From an uncultured Mucilaginibacter sp. (lineage in GTDB: Bacteria; Bacteroidota; Bacteroidia; Sphingobacteriales; Sphingobacteriaceae), in contig CAJYJH010000065.1 in assembly GCA_913775265.1 (NCBI GenBank), forward strand, positions 124,001 through 188,000: a stretch of 64,000 nt of DNA, written 5' to 3'. This document shows, piece by piece, positions 16,539-25,523 of the stretch. Below the pieces are notes generated by a model. It made no database searches, had not been told where the DNA came from, and saw only the letters and a program-made list of their open reading frames with translations. The position numbers and the translations under genes were made by a program. Each line of letters opens with the position of its first letter. Within the stretch, counting starts at the first letter, position 1.

Positions 16539-17897
16539 TTACTCAGGCTCAGCAATGGGTAGCACAATTTGCACTTTTGTACCCACACCAACCTCCGACT
16601 GCAGGTTGAGCGTGCCGTTGTGCTGACGTATAATATTAAACGTTAACGCCAGCCCTACACCGTGCCCTTCGTAAGCGTAAGTATTTGATGCCCTGAAGAA
16701 TGGCTCGAATATATGTTTTAGATCTGCCTCCGGAATACCAATGCCCTGGTCGGCCACATCAATTAATAACTGATTTTGCTCGGCTACCAGCCTGATGGTT
16801 ACCAGTTTGTTTTTAGAATACTTGCAGGCATTAGTAATGATATTGGTAATAGCTAAACGTAACAGGTTGTCATTACCCATAGCATAAAGCAGTTGCTCGT
16901 TATCAGGCAGGTTAAGATGATCTACCTCTACATTACTATCCGGATATATTTTTTTGCTGGATGCAATGGCCAGCCAAAGCAGCTCGTCCATCCGCACTTT
17001 TTGCCAGTTTTGCTTTTTACCATCAAAGCCCGACTGTGCCAGCAGTAGCAGATTATTGATTATTTGTATCAGCTTATCGGTTTCCGTCCGGATGGTTTGT
17101 AAAACCGGATGTTGTGCACCAGTAGGATCAGGCTGATTTAATGCCAATTCCACTTCTCCATTAATGATGGTTAAAGGCGTTCGTAGCTCGTGTGAGGCAT
17201 TGCTCACAAAGTTGGTTTGCGTAGTAAAGGCTGTTTCCAGCCTGTTAATCATGCTGTTGAAGGTCCGTATTAGTTCCGCAATCTCATCCTTGCTGTTGGT
17301 AGTTTCTAAACGCGAATGCAGATTGTCTGACGTAATCAGATTAACTTCTTCCGTCAGTTTACGGACGGGCATAAAGGTGTAATACGAAAACACCTTACCT
17401 ACCAAGAACGCAACTAAAATAGCTCCTATAAAACCCAGCAATAATATTCGTCGTAGTTCGCTAATCTCCCGTAAGCCGTAAGGGTTAAGCGCAGATACAA
17501 CAACAATATATTTGCTGTTTCCCTGTAAAACAAGCTTTCCAACAAAAAACTGGCTTTTGCTGCGGTGACGGGCGGTACCATTCTGTGTTACTTCTTTTAC
17601 AAAGCTTTTAGGTAAGCCTTCTTCGTCGAAACGCCCGGTAGAGTCTGCTTGCAGTAATTGTTCTTTTTCATGATCCAGCCTCTCCAGGTAGCGGTTGCGT
17701 ACTTCCTCATAGGCCCGGCTTTCGGCATCAGGATGCAAACGCACCCTCGACATGATATTTACCCGGGTTTCAAGCCGTTTAAAAAAGTCCTCGTAGTTAA
17801 ATTTGTACTCAAAATAAAATATAAAGGCATTAAGCAGCACCAATATCCCGGTAGACAGGGCCAGGAACAGCAGCGTTATTTTATTTTGGATTTTCAT
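16539..17897 (-). CDS. Membrane sensor histidine kinase (HAMP-HisKA type)
   Basis: Sensor kinase (452 aa) with two transmembrane helices (about 7-29 and 151-170) flanking a periplasmic domain of about 120 aa, then HAMP (about 172-225), HisKA with His236 in FVSNASHELRTPL, and HATPase with NACKYS, DQGIGIPEADL and GHGVGLALTFNII. Its start overlaps the end of the regulator gene by 17 nt, so both are made from one transcript. It is clearly paralogous to the kinase at 31055 (same YLERL, SNASHELRTPLT and KDEIAELI blocks). The position beside an efflux operon suggests an envelope or metal stress signal, but the ligand is unknown. Confidence 0.92.
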   Translation of the reverse strand: MKIQNKITLLFLALSTGILVLLNAFIFYFEYKFNYEDFFKRLETRVNIMSRVRLHPDAESRAYEEVRNRYLERLDHEKEQLLQADSTGRFDEEGLPKSFVKEVTQNGTARHRSKSQFFVGKLVLQGNSKYIVVVSALNPYGLREISELRRILLLGFIGAILVAFLVGKVFSYYTFMPVRKLTEEVNLITSDNLHSRLETTNSKDEIAELIRTFNSMINRLETAFTTQTNFVSNASHELRTPLTIINGEVELALNQPDPTGAQHPVLQTIRTETDKLIQIINNLLLLAQSGFDGKKQNWQKVRMDELLWLAIASSKKIYPDSNVEVDHLNLPDNEQLLYAMGNDNLLRLAITNIITNACKYSKNKLVTIRLVAEQNQLLIDVADQGIGIPEADLKHIFEPFFRASNTYAYEGHGVGLALTFNIIRQHNGTLNLQSEVGVGTKVQIVLPIAEPE

Positions 17898-18579
17898 TCT
17901 CTTCTACATCCTTCATCATGTAGCCCATGCCAAAAATGGTATGTATAAGTTTATTCGGATTATCCTTATCCAGCTTTTTGCGCAGGTAGTTCACATACAC
18001 ATCCACTACGTTGGTACCCAAATTAAAGTCGATGTCCCAAACGTTTTCTAAAATCTGGATACGGGTTAAAACCTTTTTCTGATTTTTGATGAAATACTCA
18101 AGTAACCTGTATTCAGTTGGTGTTAAAACTAACGGCACCTGGTTATTAGTAGCCACTTTAGCCTCAGTATCTAACTCGATGCCTGCAATTTTGTAAATCG
18201 TGTTAACGTTAGCTTCGTTACCCCGGCGGCGTAGCAATGATCTTACCCGGGCGGCCAGTTCCATCATTTTAAACGGTTTGGCCATATAGTCGTCGGCACC
18301 ACTGTCTAAACCATTCACTACGTTTTCAGTCGAGTCGAGCGCCGTCAGCATCATTATAGGTACGTTTGCATTTTGCTGCCTTATTTGTTTACACACCTGT
18401 ACCCCATCCAGGTCAGGTAGCATCACATCCAGAATAATCAACTCATAAGGACGTTCGCCAGCTTGTTGCAAACCCGAAAAGCCGTTAGGGGCAATGCTCG
18501 ATTCAAATCCATAATCAGCAAGTCCGCGTTTTATTACTGATGCAACACTGGGTTCGTCTTCTACTATTAAAATGGCCAT
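17881..18579 (-). CDS. OmpR-family response regulator
   Basis: Response regulator (232 aa): receiver domain 1-120 with Asp51 in IILDVMLPDLDG and Lys in YMAKPFKM, then a winged-helix DNA-binding domain (about 130-225) with TPTEYRLLEYF, VLTRIQILENVWD and VDVYVNYLRKKLD. First gene of an operon with the kinase (17-nt overlap). The 169-nt upstream region is very A/T-rich with several short palindromes. Paralogous to the regulator at 30364. Family members bind direct repeats about 11 bp apart. Confidence 0.93.
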   Translation of the reverse strand: MAILIVEDEPSVASVIKRGLADYGFESSIAPNGFSGLQQAGERPYELIILDVMLPDLDGVQVCKQIRQQNANVPIMMLTALDSTENVVNGLDSGADDYMAKPFKMMELAARVRSLLRRRGNEANVNTIYKIAGIELDTEAKVATNNQVPLVLTPTEYRLLEYFIKNQKKVLTRIQILENVWDIDFNLGTNVVDVYVNYLRKKLDKDNPNKLIHTIFGMGYMMKDVEENENPK

Positions 18580-18748
18580 ACTTTCTATAAAATTTTAATG
18601 CTAACAGTAAGTTTACTTGCTGGTTTATATTCGTGTAACGATAAGGCGGCTAACAAACTTATAAGTTAATTAACAAAACACCAATAAGCAGCCGTATTCT
18701 GTTTAAATCTTAATAACTTATTAATAATTAAAGATGTTTGTGCCAGAT

Positions 18749-19546
18749 TTATCTTATAGTAGCCGCAAAATCAGATGGCCGGGTAAGGGTAGTTTGGTAA
18801 AAAGTGTTACTAAAAGCCGAAAGGCTGTTATACCCGGTAGCAAAAGCAATCTGGCTAAGGGTTAAACGGGTTTGTAACATCATCTCTACTGCGCGTACCA
18901 TACGCAGCTGCTTTAAATATTGCAAAAAGGAAATGCTTAGTACCGATTGAAACAATCGGGACAACGTACGTTCGCTTAATCCAAACTTTTCGGCTACCGA
19001 ATGTAAGGTTAAAGGCGAAGCAAAATGCACGCTTAAATATTTAACTATCGGCCTCAGCCGCTCATTTTGGGTAGTGGGTAAAACAATAGGTAAATGCTGC
19101 GCCCCCAAGTTGGGCAGAATGTTTTTTAATGCTTGCAAAAAAGTAAACGCCGTGCTACCCGGCTCTACAGCTCCATGCCACTGCCCGGCATACAACATCA
19201 TTTCATGCAGCAAATTAGTTACCGGATAGATGCCCATTCTGGTATAAAAGTCGTTCAGGTCATCATCATACGTATAAAAATACACACTGCGTATAGCTGT
19301 AGCGGTGTGCCCGGCCTGTATAAAATGATCGGTGTTGCGGGGTATCCAGATATAGTGGCGGGCAGGGATTACATAAGTACTTGCACCTATGTGTACATAG
19401 GCGATACCCCCCTCTACATAAGTGATCTGCCCTTTTGTATGCTGGTGCACCGGGAACCGCCGTTCTGATTTTTCGTGCAGGACATATACCGATTCGGGTT
19501 GTTCATCAATTTGTCGCAGATACTGCTCGGTAGTTAAAAGCTCCAT
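18749..19546 (-). CDS. AraC-family transcriptional regulator
   Basis: AraC regulator (265 aa). The N-terminal cupin-like sensing domain (about 10-100) contains HQHTKGQITYVEGGIAYVHIG and HYIWIPRNTDHFIQAG, and the C-terminal double HTH (about 165-262) contains LTLHSVAEKFGLSERTLSRLF and LSQIAFATGYNSLSAFSNTFYQ. It is divergent from the MFS efflux operon with only 86 nt between the starts, so it most likely controls that operon in response to a small molecule. Confidence 0.9.
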   Translation of the reverse strand: MELLTTEQYLRQIDEQPESVYVLHEKSERRFPVHQHTKGQITYVEGGIAYVHIGASTYVIPARHYIWIPRNTDHFIQAGHTATAIRSVYFYTYDDDLNDFYTRMGIYPVTNLLHEMMLYAGQWHGAVEPGSTAFTFLQALKNILPNLGAQHLPIVLPTTQNERLRPIVKYLSVHFASPLTLHSVAEKFGLSERTLSRLFQSVLSISFLQYLKQLRMVRAVEMMLQTRLTLSQIAFATGYNSLSAFSNTFYQTTLTRPSDFAATIR

Positions 19547-19611
19547 ACACCGTTGGCCGGAATCATCAAATTTTCGGCAATTTACATAAAATCAAGCATC
19601 TTTCAGACTGG

Positions 19612-19619
19612 TAACTTTG
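19612..19619 (+). promoter_or_regulatory. -7 promoter element of the MFS efflux operon
   Basis: TAACTTTG matches TAnnTTTG and ends 13 nt before the ATG at 19633. No TTG -33 element is seen at the usual distance, which fits a promoter that depends on an activator such as the divergent AraC protein. Confidence 0.5.
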
Positions 19620-19632
19620 CACATTCAATCAA

Positions 19633-20979
19633 ATGATGATGGGTTATTTAGTGAAATATATCAGCTTTTTAACCGGCTTTATATTGGCCTGCGGCACCGC
19701 GTTCGCCCAAATGCAACCCGGGCAAAGTGCAGCTGCCAGCTTAACGCTCAACCAAATATGGGATAAAGCCGAGCATTATAACAAAAGCATACAAATGCAG
19801 CAACTGCATGTACAAAGCAGCGAAGAGGACATTAAAAATGCCAAAGCCGAGCATTTACCGCAGATTAACGCGACCGGTGAATATGCCAGGGTTAGCAACA
19901 TGCCCTTATATTATAACGGTTTGTTTAATACGCCATCGCAATTTCCGGTGCTGCACAATTTTTACCGCGTGGGTGGCGATGCTTATTTTAACTTATACAA
20001 CGGCAATAAAACCAACTTAAAAATTGCCGAAGAAAAAACCGAGCACCAGATACGCGAAGAACAAAAAAACTTAACCGTAGCCGAAATTAAACTGAGAGCT
20101 ACTTCTTACTTTTTAGAGCTGCAGCGCAGCCAAATATTCAGGCAATTGATGCTGAGCAATATTGCCGATCAGGAAAAACAATTAGCACGCATTAGGCAAC
20201 TGCAAAAAAACGGCGTGGTATTGAAAAGCGACGTGCTACGTGCCGAGCTGCAACTGTCACGCCAGCGGTTGACCTTAACCCAAATTGAAAATGATTTGGC
20301 CATTGCCAACCAAAAACTGGATATACTTATGGGTGAGCCCGACGATTTAAAAGTAAATCCGGTTGGGCAGGTAGCGGGTACCGACTCCGCAGCTTTAAAG
20401 GGTTACAACGATTATATAGCTGAAGCCCTAAGCCACTCGTACCAAGGTAAAATATCAGAACAGGAAACCAACTTAAGACGGTTGCAGCTTAAAGATGTTA
20501 AGGCCAATGTATCCCCCAAAGTGGGCCTATTTGGTAATTATGCTTACTCCTATCCACAAATACAGTTTTATCCTTATGGGCCTGTGTTGTACGGCTTGGG
20601 CATGGCAGGTATACGGGCCTCAATCTCAGTATCGGCACTTTACCATAACAAGCATAAAATAAAAGCTTCTGAGCTGGAATTTAAACGGCAAGAACTGGAG
20701 CACGAAGACACGCAGGATATGATACGGCAACAGGTGAACGAAGTTTACCTGCGTTATAAAGAAGCTTTAAACCGCATTAGCGTAGCGCAAACCAACATAC
20801 ATCAAGCTACCGAAAACTCGCGCATTGTAAACAACACTTACTTTAATCAGCTATCGCTGGTTACCGACCTGTTAGAAGCAAATACACAGTTACTGCAAAC
20901 CCGGTTTGATTTGGCAGCGGCCAAAATTTCGGCACAAATGCAGTATTACCAGTTACAAAAAGTTATAGGCAATCTTTAA
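19633..20979 (+). CDS. TolC-family outer-membrane efflux protein (MFS system)
   Basis: Outer-membrane channel component (448 aa) with a signal peptide (ending CGTAFAQ) and two OEP repeats rich in long amphipathic helices (LTLNQIWDKAEHYNKSIQM, ATSYFLELQRSQIF, NGVVLKSDVLRAELQLSRQR, NSRIVNNTYFNQLSLVTDLL). First gene of a three-gene operon with an HlyD/EmrA adaptor (7 nt downstream) and a 14-TM MFS exporter. It would carry the exported substrate across the outer membrane. Confidence 0.9.
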   Translation: MMMGYLVKYISFLTGFILACGTAFAQMQPGQSAAASLTLNQIWDKAEHYNKSIQMQQLHVQSSEEDIKNAKAEHLPQINATGEYARVSNMPLYYNGLFNTPSQFPVLHNFYRVGGDAYFNLYNGNKTNLKIAEEKTEHQIREEQKNLTVAEIKLRATSYFLELQRSQIFRQLMLSNIADQEKQLARIRQLQKNGVVLKSDVLRAELQLSRQRLTLTQIENDLAIANQKLDILMGEPDDLKVNPVGQVAGTDSAALKGYNDYIAEALSHSYQGKISEQETNLRRLQLKDVKANVSPKVGLFGNYAYSYPQIQFYPYGPVLYGLGMAGIRASISVSALYHNKHKIKASELEFKRQELEHEDTQDMIRQQVNEVYLRYKEALNRISVAQTNIHQATENSRIVNNTYFNQLSLVTDLLEANTQLLQTRFDLAAAKISAQMQYYQLQKVIGNL

Positions 20980-20986
20980 AACCACC

Positions 20987-22045
20987 ATGAGCACCGCTAA
21001 TACATACACCTCAACAGATAAACTGATTACCCGCGTTACGGCCTGGATAGCAGGGATTATTTTAATTGCCCTACTTGTTTGGGGAGGTATATCACTGTAT
21101 AATCTTTACCTATACGAAGAAACCAACGATGCACAGGTACAAGAATATATTAACCCTGTTACCTCCAGAGTGGGCGGATACATTCGCGAAATCCGTTACG
21201 AAGAAAACCAGGACGTAAAAAAAGGCGACACACTGATCATCATCGACAATAGCGAATACCAGTTACAGCAACAAGAAGCTGAAGCGGCACTGGCTAACGC
21301 CCGTGCACAATTGCAGGCATTGAGCAGTAACATACAAACTACGGCACAAAGTTCGCAGGTGAACCAGTCGCAAATAGCGGCGGCCAAAGCCCGGTTGTGG
21401 CACCAGCAGCAAGAGTACGCTCGCTATAAAAAACTGTACGACGTAGAATCGGCCACACAGCAACAACTCGAAAATGTGCAGGCGGCCTTACAGGTAGCGC
21501 AATCTGATTATAGATCGGCTGTTGAAAGCTACCAGACCTCGCTCTCTAAAGTAAATGATACCCGTGTGCAGCGAGCTGTTTTAGAAGCCGAAATTAAGCG
21601 GAGAGAAGCTATTGTAAACCGCAATAAGCTTGATGTAGGTTATACCATTATTCGGGCACCTTACCGTGGCAAAATGGGTCGCCGGACCATTCAAAACGGG
21701 CAACAGATACAGGCCGGACAAACACTGGCTTATATTGTTGACCAGCAAGCCGGCAAATGGGTGATTGCTAATTTTAAAGAAACCCAATTACGCCACATGC
21801 ATGTAGGCGAAACAGCCGAGATAGAAGCTGACGCTTTTCCGGGTCAAAAATTTGAAGGCCGCATTGTTTCCCTGTCTCCTGCAACCGGCTCCAGTTTCTC
21901 ATTGCTCCCGCCCGATAACTCTACCGGCAACTTTGTAAAAATTGTGCAGCGCGTACCTGTGCGCATTGCGCTTATTGACAGCGCTAACACTATTGCCCTG
22001 TTACGAGCAGGTATGAACACCAATGTATTGGTGAAAAAAAATTAA
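20987..22045 (+). CDS. EmrA/HlyD-family membrane fusion protein
   Basis: Periplasmic adaptor (352 aa) anchored by one N-terminal helix (about 14-38). The barrel-sandwich halves contain YINPVTSRVGGYIREIRYEE and VGYTIIRAPYRGKMGRR, separated by a long helical hairpin (about 85-210), and are followed by a beta-barrel domain (QAGQTLAYIVDQQAGKWVIANFKETQL). Typical of adaptors that pair with DHA2 MFS exporters. Sits between the TolC-like and MFS genes, 7 and 11 nt away. Confidence 0.92.
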   Translation: MSTANTYTSTDKLITRVTAWIAGIILIALLVWGGISLYNLYLYEETNDAQVQEYINPVTSRVGGYIREIRYEENQDVKKGDTLIIIDNSEYQLQQQEAEAALANARAQLQALSSNIQTTAQSSQVNQSQIAAAKARLWHQQQEYARYKKLYDVESATQQQLENVQAALQVAQSDYRSAVESYQTSLSKVNDTRVQRAVLEAEIKRREAIVNRNKLDVGYTIIRAPYRGKMGRRTIQNGQQIQAGQTLAYIVDQQAGKWVIANFKETQLRHMHVGETAEIEADAFPGQKFEGRIVSLSPATGSSFSLLPPDNSTGNFVKIVQRVPVRIALIDSANTIALLRAGMNTNVLVKKN

Positions 22046-22056
22046 GATTACAGATA

Positions 22057-23655
22057 ATGAGCAATCATCCGGTTACAGTATTTAAGTCATGGGCGCCAGA
22101 ATGGCTCATCCGGTCGGTTATATTCTTAGTGATATTACCGTCGATGGGCTTGTTCGGCTTGTCAACGGCTAACGGCAGCGCAGCAGCCGGATATTATGGT
22201 ATTGAACCTGCCGATGTGCAATACTCTATGGTGGTTTTTTACGCCGCCGTAGCCAGTTTTTTTGCTTTGGAGCGCAGGTTTTTCAGTTTTATTGCCGTAA
22301 GGCAGTATCTGGTAATTGCTACTGTTGTTCAGATTTTAACGTCATATATCTGCTATCAAACACAAAACCTTCACCTCCTTTTTGTATTCAGGTTTCTACA
22401 GGGGATGGCCAATTGCGCCACCACCAGTATTTGCATCACACTCATATTTAACCGGCTGAGCAGCGATCGGGCACGTGAAATAGGTTACTCTGTTTTCTAC
22501 TGCATCCTGCTTTGTATATCGCCGTTCACCACTTTAATTACGGCGCCTATTATTGATGCTTTCGATTTTAACATACTGTATAAAGCCATCATTTTTTTGT
22601 ATTTGCCAGGCACCATATTGTTGTTTTTGTTGATGAATGATGTAAGGCTCAACCGCAAGTTTCCGCTTTACCAGGTAGACTGGGCCAGCTTTGTGATTTA
22701 TGCTTTAGCGCTTTGCCTGATTGGTTACGTATTGGTGTACGGCCAGCAATATTATTGGTTGCAGGATGGCCGCATACTGACCAGTGTAATTGCGATTGCC
22801 GTTTTGCTGGGCATCCATGTGTTACGGCAGGCCAAATTAAAGCGGGCTTACCTTAGCTTAAAGGTGTTTAATTACCACAATTACCGCATGGGGGCGCTGT
22901 TAATCTTCATCCTTTACATTTGCCGCGGGGCATTTAATGTAACGTCGGGCTACTTTGCCACCGTGTTGGGTATGGACCCTATACATGTTGCTTACATGCT
23001 GCTCATTAATTTGGCAGGTATTATTTTAAGTGTGATAGTGTCGTCCAGATTAATTGTAATGCGCAGGCCCATGCGATTTGTATGGATGTCGGGGTTTGCA
23101 TTTTTGCTACTGTTTCATGTATGGATGTACTTTTTATTCAGCACTCAAGCCAATTCTTCGGCATTCTTCGTCCCCTTATTTATTCAGGGAATGGGTGCTG
23201 GTTTATTGATGACGCCTATTATCGTTTTTATGGTATCATCAGTACCGCCGCAATTGGGTGGCGCCGCGTCGGCTACAGGTGTCTTTTTCAGGTTCACAGG
23301 TTTTTGTACCAGCATTGCCATGCTCAACTATTTTTCACTTTCGAGTCAAAGCGAGCATGTTACCCGCTTTCAACACAATATTAGTGATCTTAATCCGGCT
23401 GTTACCCAAAAGCTGACCGGCTACCGGCAGTTGCTCATTAGCCGGGGTATGGCGCCGGATCAGGCAAGTAAGGCAGCCAACGGTTTGTTATCGCGCACAG
23501 TGCATGCTCAGGCACAAATGCGTTATGCTATGGATTATTACGAAATGATCAGTTGGCTTATTTTAATTGTAATTTTACTGATCGCCTTATATCCTTACAT
23601 CAACCGCACGGTAGTTAACCTGAAAGTGAACCAGCCGGCACCTGCTTCGTATTGA
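22057..23655 (+). CDS. DHA2-type MFS exporter (EmrB-like)
   Basis: Inner-membrane transporter (532 aa) with about 14 predicted transmembrane helices, the length expected for the DHA2 drug/H+ antiporter family. FLQGMANCATTSICI lies in the helix-4/5 region and GMGAGLLMTPIIVFMV later in the protein. The N-terminal WAPEWLIRSVIFLVILPSM and a divergent central segment differ from typical EmrB, so the substrate cannot be predicted. Last gene of the AraC-linked tripartite operon. No obvious terminator follows. Confidence 0.88.
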   Translation: MSNHPVTVFKSWAPEWLIRSVIFLVILPSMGLFGLSTANGSAAAGYYGIEPADVQYSMVVFYAAVASFFALERRFFSFIAVRQYLVIATVVQILTSYICYQTQNLHLLFVFRFLQGMANCATTSICITLIFNRLSSDRAREIGYSVFYCILLCISPFTTLITAPIIDAFDFNILYKAIIFLYLPGTILLFLLMNDVRLNRKFPLYQVDWASFVIYALALCLIGYVLVYGQQYYWLQDGRILTSVIAIAVLLGIHVLRQAKLKRAYLSLKVFNYHNYRMGALLIFILYICRGAFNVTSGYFATVLGMDPIHVAYMLLINLAGIILSVIVSSRLIVMRRPMRFVWMSGFAFLLLFHVWMYFLFSTQANSSAFFVPLFIQGMGAGLLMTPIIVFMVSSVPPQLGGAASATGVFFRFTGFCTSIAMLNYFSLSSQSEHVTRFQHNISDLNPAVTQKLTGYRQLLISRGMAPDQASKAANGLLSRTVHAQAQMRYAMDYYEMISWLILIVILLIALYPYINRTVVNLKVNQPAPASY

Positions 23656-23747
23656 GCATCAGCAGCAATTGTAAACAGCTATTTCATTTTTTATTATAAT
23701 CTTATCCGTTACGCAACGTTGTTGATATAAACATGTCTTTATTATTA

Positions 23748-23784
23748 AAACATTGACAATTAAGCTCAATGTTTATTAATTTTG
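23748..23784 (+). promoter_or_regulatory. Promoter with overlapping palindromic operator, HAE-RND operon
   Basis: A TTG at 23753-23755 and TAATTTTG at 23777-23784 (TAnnTTTG) are 21 nt apart, a good Bacteroidota promoter. The -33 element lies inside a perfect 9-bp inverted repeat, AAACATTGA (23748-23756) and TCAATGTTT (23766-23774), with a 9-nt spacer. A repressor bound there would block the promoter. The start codon follows at 23795. Confidence 0.6.
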
Positions 23785-23794
23785 TAACAGCGTA

Positions 23795-24193
23795 ATGAAA
23801 AAGTGGATTCATATCTTCCTGGCGCTTTGGCTAATCAACGCGGTTACTTACTCTAATGCAAGTACCCCTGCTGATCTGTTTGGCAATATCCACACTGATG
23901 CCAATGCAGAAGACGAATCCTGCTTTCATACCAACACTTGGATTGATTACATCACGGCAGCAATAACCGATGCCGACGATGCAGCACCGGGTAAAGCGCA
24001 CAGCATCAAGTATCAGCGCCGTTACGTACGCAGAAGCTGCTCAAACGATAATGTATTTGTACCGGCGCCAGATTTAAGTCTGCAATTTAAGCAGTTTAAA
24101 TATGCTGTTGCCAATGCAGTCAGCAACTATACCCTCGGTATGGCTTTGCGGCCTGCATACTACAATTTCCTGTTCCGGCTTAGTCCTTTTTAA
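23795..24193 (+). CDS. Small secreted protein preceding the RND operon
   Basis: A 132-aa protein I do not recognise. Signal peptide about 1-22 (IFLALWLINAVTYSNA), then a hydrophilic acidic stretch (DANAEDESC), a basic segment (KYQRRYVRRSC) and an aromatic C-terminus ending FRLSPF. Two cysteines in the mature protein (Cys43, Cys82) could form a disulfide. It has its own promoter/operator and is followed by a hairpin (24224-24248) and then the RND adaptor gene 108 nt downstream, so it may be co-regulated with the pump. Confidence 0.6.
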   Translation: MKKWIHIFLALWLINAVTYSNASTPADLFGNIHTDANAEDESCFHTNTWIDYITAAITDADDAAPGKAHSIKYQRRYVRRSCSNDNVFVPAPDLSLQFKQFKYAVANAVSNYTLGMALRPAYYNFLFRLSPF

Positions 24194-24223
24194 TTCTTAT
24201 TTCTTTTCTACTGTTTTTTTATT

Positions 24224-24248
24224 GGTATAAGCTTCGTGGCTTTATACC
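24224..24248 (+). terminator. Hairpin between the small gene and the RND adaptor gene
   Basis: GGTATAAGC (24224-24232) pairs with GCTTTATACC (24239-24248) with one bulged T. It could be a weak terminator or attenuator, or a processing site that sets the small gene apart from the pump genes. No clear T tract follows. Confidence 0.35.
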
Positions 24249-24301
24249 TTATTGCCTTTACAGGCATTTGTTAAAACTTTATTCAAGAACATAAGATAAT
24301 C

Positions 24302-25438
24302 ATGACGAAATTTAAGTGTGGGCATAGCTGGCTGCTATTAGTCGCTGCTGTTTTTATGGCCAGTTGCTCATCAAAAAAAAACCAGGAAACTACAACTCAA
24401 GACACCCTGGAACTACCCGTATTAACCGTAAAAACTAAAGATACGGTGTTGCAAACATCATACGTAGCCGACATACAAGCCCTCAAAAATGTTGAAATAA
24501 GATCGAGGCTGAAAGGCTTTTTAGAGCACATTTATGTAGACGAAGGTAAGCCTGTACGTAAAGGCCAGGTGCTATTTAAACTAAACGACGAAGAATACCG
24601 CGTGGCCCTGTCGCGTGCTAAAGCAGCCCTGAGCAATGCCGAGGCTGACGCCGTAGCTACCCACCTGGAAGTTGACCGGGTGAAAATGCTGGTCAATAAA
24701 AAAGTAATATCAGAATCGGAGCTTAAAGTAGCCGAATCAAAATTAAAGGCCGACCAGGCTACCATTGCCGAAGCACGGACTAGCGTGCAAAGTGCGCAAA
24801 ATCATATTGCTTACACCGTGATACGTGCGCCGTTCGACGGCATCATTGACCGTATTCCACTTAAGGCCGGTAGTTTGATTGAGGAGGGCACATTGCTGAC
24901 CAGCCTGTCAGACATCAGCTCTATTTATGCCTATTTCAGCTTCCCCGAAAACGAATACCTCAAATATCAGCGTAGCATCAACAATGGCGATACCGAAAGT
25001 AGTAATGAGGTAAAACTCAAACTGTCCGACGGAAGCAGTTACACTCATACCGGTACTATTGAAACCATTGAAGGCGAAATTGAACAAAACACCGGCTCTA
25101 TTGCATTACGTGCAAAATTTCCAAACCCGCATAAGCTGTTGCGCCACGGTGCCAGTGGTAAGGTTTACATCACATCAGAAATGGATGATGCGATCATGAT
25201 TCCGCAAAAATCTGTTTTTGAGGTGCAGGACAAAAGCTATGTATACCTGCTTGGGCCGGATAATAAACTGCACATGCAGGCCTTTACACCGCTAACCCGC
25301 TTTTCGCAATACTATGTGGTAAAAGAGGGTATTAAAGCCGGCGACAAAATACTGTTTGAGGGGGCTCAAAACGCCCGCGACGGTATGGTAATTAAGCCTA
25401 ACATGCTTAAAAGCGCTCCTATACTGGCTGCAAAATAA
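24302..25438 (+). CDS. RND-family periplasmic adaptor lipoprotein (HAE system)
   Basis: AcrA/MexA-like membrane fusion protein (378 aa). The lipobox is FMASC with Cys22. The lipoyl-like halves contain VEIRSRLKGFLEHIYVDEGKPV and AYTVIRAPFDGIIDRIPL, with an alpha-hairpin (about 95-165) between them, then a beta-barrel with LTSLSDISSIYAYFSFPE. First of three pump genes: adaptor, RND permease, OprM-like channel. Confidence 0.92.
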   Translation: MTKFKCGHSWLLLVAAVFMASCSSKKNQETTTQDTLELPVLTVKTKDTVLQTSYVADIQALKNVEIRSRLKGFLEHIYVDEGKPVRKGQVLFKLNDEEYRVALSRAKAALSNAEADAVATHLEVDRVKMLVNKKVISESELKVAESKLKADQATIAEARTSVQSAQNHIAYTVIRAPFDGIIDRIPLKAGSLIEEGTLLTSLSDISSIYAYFSFPENEYLKYQRSINNGDTESSNEVKLKLSDGSSYTHTGTIETIEGEIEQNTGSIALRAKFPNPHKLLRHGASGKVYITSEMDDAIMIPQKSVFEVQDKSYVYLLGPDNKLHMQAFTPLTRFSQYYVVKEGIKAGDKILFEGAQNARDGMVIKPNMLKSAPILAAK

Positions 25439-25523
25439 TAGTCCGCATTTTTCTTAAAGCTGTCTTGCCTTGTTTTTTATGGGCGATGCAGCCATTGTTT
25501 GATATCAAACACTTGAAAATCTT

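Noticed and set aside
18656..18726. A/T palindromes AACTTATAAGTT and GTTAATTAAC, plus TTAATA repeated at an 11-bp distance upstream of the regulator gene
   Set aside because: They could be regulator sites, but the region is so A/T-rich that such short patterns are expected by chance, and no -7 element is placed consistently with them.
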